A DNA stretch of 26,130 nt, taken from NCBI GenBank assembly GCA_934463175.1, contig CAKSIW010000037.1:1-26130 (forward strand). The letters are read 5' to 3'. This DNA comes from an uncultured Clostridia bacterium. GTDB taxonomy: Bacteria > Bacillota > Clostridia > Monoglobales > Monoglobaceae. Positions 23,616 to 26,130 of this stretch are shown here, one piece after another (the first letter of the stretch is position 1; each line of letters begins with the position of its first letter). The notes beneath the pieces were generated by a model. It saw only the letters and a list, made by a program, of their open reading frames with translations. It did no database searches and was not told the origin of the DNA. The translations under genes and the position numbers were made by a program.

Positions 23616-24728
23616 ATGGCAGGTTTAAGTTTGAGACATTTGGGAAAAACATATCAGGGCGGAGTTGCTGCCGTTCAGGATATCAACCTTGAGATTGAAG
23701 ATAAAGAATTTATAATTCTTGTCGGACCTTCGGGCTGCGGTAAGTCAACAACCCTCAGAATGATTGCGGGTCTTGAAGAAATCACCGACGGCGAGCTTTA
23801 CATCGGCGACAAGCTGGTTAATGATGTTGCACCGAAGGACAGAGATATTGCGATGGTTTTCCAGAACTATGCGCTTTATCCGCACATGACCGTTTTTGAG
23901 AACATGGCATTTGGTCTGAAGCTCAGAAAGGTTCCGAAGGCAGAAATTAAGAGAAAGGTTGAGGAAGCTGCAAGAATCCTCGACATTGAGCATCTTCTCG
24001 ACCGCAAGCCGAAGGCTTTGTCGGGCGGTCAGAGACAGCGTGTTGCGCTCGGACGTGCAATTGTCCGTGAGCCGAAGGTGTTCCTGATGGACGAACCTCT
24101 TTCAAACCTTGACGCAAAGCTGAGAGTTCAGATGAGAGCGGAAATCGGTAAGCTCCACAAGAGACTGGAGACAACCTTCATCTACGTTACTCATGACCAG
24201 ACAGAGGCTATGACAATGGGTTCAAGAATCGTTGTTATGAAAGACGGTATCATGCAGCAGTGTGCATCTCCGACGGAGCTGTATGATGAGCCTGTGAACG
24301 TATTCGTTGCAGGATTCATCGGAAGCCCGCAGATGAATTTCATAAATGCAACTCTTGAGAAGCGCGCTGACGGCGTATATCTGACAAATTCAGATTTGAC
24401 AATCAAGCTTCCCGAGGGCAAGGGCGCAAGACCGGAGCTTGCTGAATACTACGGCAAGGAAGTTATAATGGGTATCAGACCTGAGAACATTCATGAGGAT
24501 GAAGCATATATCAGCTCAATGCCTGATTCGGTTGTTGATGTTGATGTTGACCTGACAGAAATGATGGGTGCAGAAACATTCCTCTATCTGAAGCTTGCAA
24601 GCACACCGCTCATCGCTCGTGTTAACCGTCGTACAACGGCACAGCATGGTGATAAGATTAAGGTTGCGTTTGACGCAAACAAGATTCATCTCTTTGACAA
24701 AGATACAGAGGGTGCAATTATTCACTAA
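23616..24728 (+). CDS. Sugar ABC transporter ATP-binding protein, UgpC/MsmX/MalK type
   Basis: 370 aa. The cytosolic ATPase energises carbohydrate (or glycerol-3-phosphate) importers. Walker A GPSGCGKST (37-45), Q-loop Gln83, signature LSGGQRQR (135-142), Walker B VFLMDE (155-160), D-loop SNLDAKL and switch His193 are all intact. The C-terminal OB-type regulatory domain (about 240-370, with GIRPENIH) is typical of the MalK/UgpC subgroup. It stands alone with its own promoter, strong AGGAGGT site and terminator and has no permease or binding-protein neighbours, like the shared ATPase MsmX of B. subtilis that serves several importers; this multitasking role is inference. Its codon choice looks more restricted than its neighbours', as in highly expressed genes. 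Confidence 0.93.
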   Translation: MAGLSLRHLGKTYQGGVAAVQDINLEIEDKEFIILVGPSGCGKSTTLRMIAGLEEITDGELYIGDKLVNDVAPKDRDIAMVFQNYALYPHMTVFENMAFGLKLRKVPKAEIKRKVEEAARILDIEHLLDRKPKALSGGQRQRVALGRAIVREPKVFLMDEPLSNLDAKLRVQMRAEIGKLHKRLETTFIYVTHDQTEAMTMGSRIVVMKDGIMQQCASPTELYDEPVNVFVAGFIGSPQMNFINATLEKRADGVYLTNSDLTIKLPEGKGARPELAEYYGKEVIMGIRPENIHEDEAYISSMPDSVVDVDVDLTEMMGAETFLYLKLASTPLIARVNRRTTAQHGDKIKVAFDANKIHLFDKDTEGAIIH

Positions 24729-24742
24729 AAATAAAAAAAATG

Positions 24743-24772
24743 AAAGCCTTCCTTGAAAAAGGAAGGCTTTTT
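24743..24772 (+). terminator. Strong intrinsic terminator of the ugpC-like gene
   Basis: AAAGCCTTCCTT (24743-24754) and AAGGAAGGCTTT (24759-24770) form a 12-bp stem with a GAAA tetraloop followed by T residues. The A run before the stem makes it potentially bidirectional. Confidence 0.9.
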
Positions 24773-24774
24773 CC

Positions 24775-25000
24775 GTGGGGGTGACGCCCCCGCAGCCCCC
24801 TTTAAAAGCTTTCTTCTTTATGTAAAGGATTTCCCAAACCCATTTTTAGCGGGAGATTTCCCACGCCCTTTTTACGAGGCGGTGCCTCATGCCTCTTTTA
24901 AAAAAAACTTCTTTTTTCTGTGGTGGATTCCCCCACACCTTTTTTATGAGGCGGTGCCTCTCAACCTCTTTTTTATGGGGGCATCGCCCCCAAACCCCCT
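24775..25000. repeat. Degenerate array of short hairpin units
   Basis: The gene-free stretch 24773-25499 begins with six related mini-hairpins: GGGGGTGACGCCCCC (24777-24791), GGGAGATTTCCC (24851-24862), GAGGCGGTGCCTC (24876-24888 and again 24948-24960), GTGG..CCAC (24920-24936) and GGGGGCATCGCCCCC (24977-24991). Most are followed by a C/T-rich tract such as CCTTTTTTA. The frames across it (for example 24753-25031) are repetitive by-products, not genes. The unit resembles dispersed palindromic intergenic elements of Clostridia; the function is unknown. Confidence 0.65.
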
Positions 25001-25067
25001 GCGCGCCGCTGTCAGACTTGTGTCGGCTTAATTGCTCGAACAAAGAATTTTTACCGCCGCACAGATT

Positions 25068-25145
25068 AAAGCCGCAGTCAGCGGCTTTGCTGTGCTGAAA
25101 CGCACGCACATTCAATGAAAATGATTGATTTGTGCGTGCGTTTCA
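25068..25145. repeat. Two adjacent inverted repeats
   Basis: AAAGCCGC (25068-25075) pairs with GCGGCTTT (25081-25088). Next to it, perfect 15-bp arms TGAAACGCACGCACA (25096-25110) and TGTGCGTGCGTTTCA (25131-25145) enclose a 20-nt loop that can itself pair TCAAT with ATTGA. Neither has a T run. They directly abut the outer inverted repeat starting at 25147. Confidence 0.75.
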
Positions 25146-25146
25146 C

Positions 25147-25204
25147 GTTGAAAATTCATGTTCTTCGCAAAATCCGACATCAAGCCTTTTGCAAGGCGCG
25201 ATTT
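25147..25204 (+). repeat. Left inverted repeat of a putative element (matches 26074-26130)
   Basis: This roughly 58-bp stretch is the reverse complement, at high but imperfect identity, of the right end of the window. The core CGCAAAATCCGACATCA (25166-25182) is perfectly matched by 26095-26111, and CAAGGCGCG (25192-25200) by 26076-26084. The pair encloses about 870 bp with the 70-aa gene and its leader. Confidence 0.75.
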
Positions 25205-25453
25205 AAAGATATACTCTGTGGACAAAAAGTAAGTGAGCGGAGCGAACAGGGTTCCCAAAAAGCGGAGCAACCAAGCACAGAGCGATTGTCCGACCGAACA
25301 GGGAGGACGGAGCATAACCGCTTGCGTTGCGACGATGGCACGGACTGAAAGCGACTGCGTGACCGAACAGGTCAGGCGGAGCAAAAATGTCTGTAGCGCG
25401 ACGACAAGGCGCGGTTTTTATGTTTTTCTGTGAGGACAAAACGTTTGGTCGGA
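25192..25453. repeat. Imperfect direct repeats inside the element
   Basis: A segment of about 50 bp beginning CAAGGCGCG and including CTGTG-(AG)-GACAAAA occurs at 25192-25241 and again at 25405-25453. Between them CGAACAGG followed shortly by CGGAGC recurs three times (around 25243, 25295, 25364). No ribosome site, no plausible frame and no direct-repeat spacing of a CRISPR kind. Its role is unknown. Confidence 0.5.
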
Positions 25454-25462
25454 GGTAACAAC

Positions 25463-25504
25463 AATAATAATAGGGGCGATTCATGAATCGCCCCTATTAT
25501 TATT
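25463..25504 (-). terminator. Perfect 42-bp palindrome, probable terminator of the 70-aa gene
   Basis: Two 21-base arms are exact complements with no spacer; the centre is GGGGCGATTCATGAATCGCCCC flanked by AAT/ATT repeats. The stop codon of the minus-strand gene (25500-25502) lies inside the right arm, so mRNA would fold right at its end. There is no strong T run on either side, so it may equally be a mobile palindromic repeat or recombination site. Confidence 0.6.
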
Positions 25505-25712
25505 CCGTTTTCTCTTCAACTTTTTCTTTTCCCTTGGAAATGAAAATTTCCTCACAATTCTGCTGTGCGCGGATTAAAATATTTCTTGCTTTTTCAACCT
25601 TTTCGTTTCCCTCAACATCTTCAATTTCCCAAATTGCGTCAGTGACATCATTAAATAAGCTTAAATACATATCTTTATAGTATGCCGCGACACGTTTTCC
25701 TGTTGTTGCCAT
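25500..25712 (-). CDS. 70-aa hypothetical protein within the inverted-repeat element
   Basis: 70 aa, strongly charged, no signal peptide or membrane segment. It is probably all-helical: an N-terminal KRVAAYYKDMYLSLFNDVTDA segment in two parts with aromatic residues, then an acidic middle, and a lysine/glutamate C-terminal tail. I recognise no family and assign no function. AAAGGAG sits 9 bases before the ATG, supporting a real gene, and composition is protein-like. Upstream on the same strand is a structured RNA with an intrinsic terminator (25783-25811) and promoter (26020-26048), so expression may be attenuator-controlled. The stop codon lies within a 42-bp palindrome. A DNA- or RNA-binding partner of the surrounding repeats is conceivable but speculative. 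Confidence 0.6.
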   Translation of the reverse strand: MATTGKRVAAYYKDMYLSLFNDVTDAIWEIEDVEGNEKVEKARNILIRAQQNCEEIFISKGKEKVEEKTE

Positions 25713-25782
25713 TTTTCATTTCTCCTTTTGGTAAATTTATTTATGTTGCCGCACACAAGGTATGTTTTTTAATATCCAAAAT

Positions 25783-25811
25783 AAAAAAGTGCGCAGCACA
25801 AGGCTACGCAC
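25783..25811 (-). terminator. Intrinsic terminator upstream of the 70-aa gene
   Basis: On the minus strand GTGCGTAGC pairs with GCTGCGCAC (9 bp, one G-T pair) around CTTGT and is followed by six T. It lies 70 bases before the start codon at 25712, so it either ends a separate small RNA or attenuates the downstream gene. Confidence 0.7.
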
Positions 25812-26013
25812 CGAAAAACACATAGCCTCGACTAAATGCTGCGACACACTTTTATATCCGTTTTCAAAATTATTCATAATAATAACGCACGGGATACGAA
25901 ATCAAAGCCTGTGTTTTTACCAAACACAAAGCCATGCTATATTATTATGATATAAAATTTATACATTTATATATTGAAAACGAAATGTTTTCACAAATAT
26001 AAAAGTATGTCGC
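25783..26013 (-). ncRNA. Candidate structured leader RNA or sRNA of about 230 nt
   Basis: There is no plausible protein frame in this part of the 418-base gene-free stretch 25713-26130. On the minus strand it runs from a good promoter to an intrinsic terminator and contains TGTGTTT-TTACC-AAACACA (25910-25928, given on the plus strand) and AGGCTA/TAGCCT arms (25801-25806 with 25823-25828). A second long stem (25789-25798 with 25837-25847, one bulge) competes with the terminator hairpin for the same bases. A further 10-pair interaction between 25927-25936 and 25821-25830 (three wobbles) would offer another alternative fold. I do not recognise 6S, SRP, tmRNA or a known riboswitch. Confidence 0.45.
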
Positions 26014-26019
26014 AAAACA

Positions 26020-26048
26020 ATTCTAACATATAATGAGAAAAAAATCAA
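26020..26048 (-). promoter_or_regulatory. Promoter of the structured RNA / 70-aa gene
   Basis: On the minus strand TTGATT (26043-26048), a 17-bp spacer and TAGAAT (26020-26025), with TG one base before the -10 (extended -10). A second possibility is TTGTGA (25991-25996), 17 bp, TATATA (25968-25973). Confidence 0.55.
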
Positions 26049-26073
26049 GAGATAAATTGGAAAAATTTGAGAA

Positions 26074-26130
26074 AACGCGCCTTGTTATTGGTTATGATGT
26101 CGGATTTTGCGAGGAACACGGATTTTTGAC
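26074..26130 (-). repeat. Right inverted repeat of the putative element, reaching the window edge
   Basis: Reverse complement of 25147-25204, with a perfect 17-base core (26095-26111) and CGCGCCTTG (26076-26084). It may continue beyond the window, so the element's true end is not visible. Confidence 0.7.

Noticed and set aside
24753..25031. 92-codon plus-strand frame after the ugpC-like gene
   Set aside because: It begins inside the terminator and encodes repeats of the hairpin array (FYEAVP twice), so it is a by-product of the repeats.
25138..25154. Second parS-like site (GTTTCACGTTGAAAA)
   Set aside because: One extra base breaks the palindrome symmetry and spacing; it is part of the inverted repeat structures.
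25783..26013. 6S RNA, SRP RNA or tmRNA
   Set aside because: No closing stem joining the 5' and 3' ends as in 6S RNA, no conserved SRP tetraloop helix and no tmRNA tag or tRNA-like ends were seen; left as an unclassified candidate.

Overview
The window reads as chromosomal DNA of a low-to-mid GC Gram-positive anaerobe, most likely class Clostridia. The basis is a Gram-positive PolC replicative polymerase, ComF, Soj/Spo0J with a textbook parS site, strong AGGAGG-type ribosome binding sites, a DUF4830-like protein and a CmpB-like membrane protein. No phage, IS transposase, rRNA, tRNA or CRISPR array was recognised.

Left end (1-554): no gene. It holds two copies of a hairpin-rich direct repeat (period 202 bp) and a strong plus-strand hairpin terminator; 432-554 shows nothing. 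Minus-strand pair (555-3523): an alpha-phosphoglucomutase/phosphomannomutase (pgcA), followed by a secreted or lipid-anchored protein with a duplicated module. Divergent from pgcA, with a good promoter on each side, is a plus-strand operon (3785-13118): rpiB, ispG (MEP isoprenoid pathway), polC, tex and a MATE transporter. Its reading frames overlap or abut and use GTG/TTG starts typical of translational coupling.

Chromosome maintenance block (13119-16853): a perfect 16-bp parS lies between the MATE gene and parA, followed by parB, a small membrane-anchored coiled-coil protein and serS, then tandem terminators. Middle block (17079-19693): a CmpB-like four-helix membrane protein whose start codon lies in a nested hairpin, convergent pdxK-like kinase and rsuA-like genes, and a DUF4830-like protein. 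Then comF (competence/phosphoribosyltransferase-like) with its own promoter, gyrA, and directly after gyrA a phased cluster of DnaA-box-like 9-mers. parABS, serS, gyrA and DnaA boxes together suggest, but do not prove, an origin-proximal position. A stand-alone UgpC/MsmX-type sugar-ABC ATPase with a strong terminator closes the housekeeping part.

Right end (24773-26130): accessory, repeat-dense DNA. It contains a degenerate array of short hairpins, a 15-bp-arm inverted repeat, imperfect direct repeats, a perfect 42-bp palindrome, a 70-aa protein of unknown function on the minus strand and, upstream of it, a promoter, a structured leader-like RNA and an intrinsic terminator. This segment is bounded by about 58-bp inverted repeats (25147-25204 and 26074-26130). 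It is the best candidate here for an undescribed genetic element or RNA-controlled gene.
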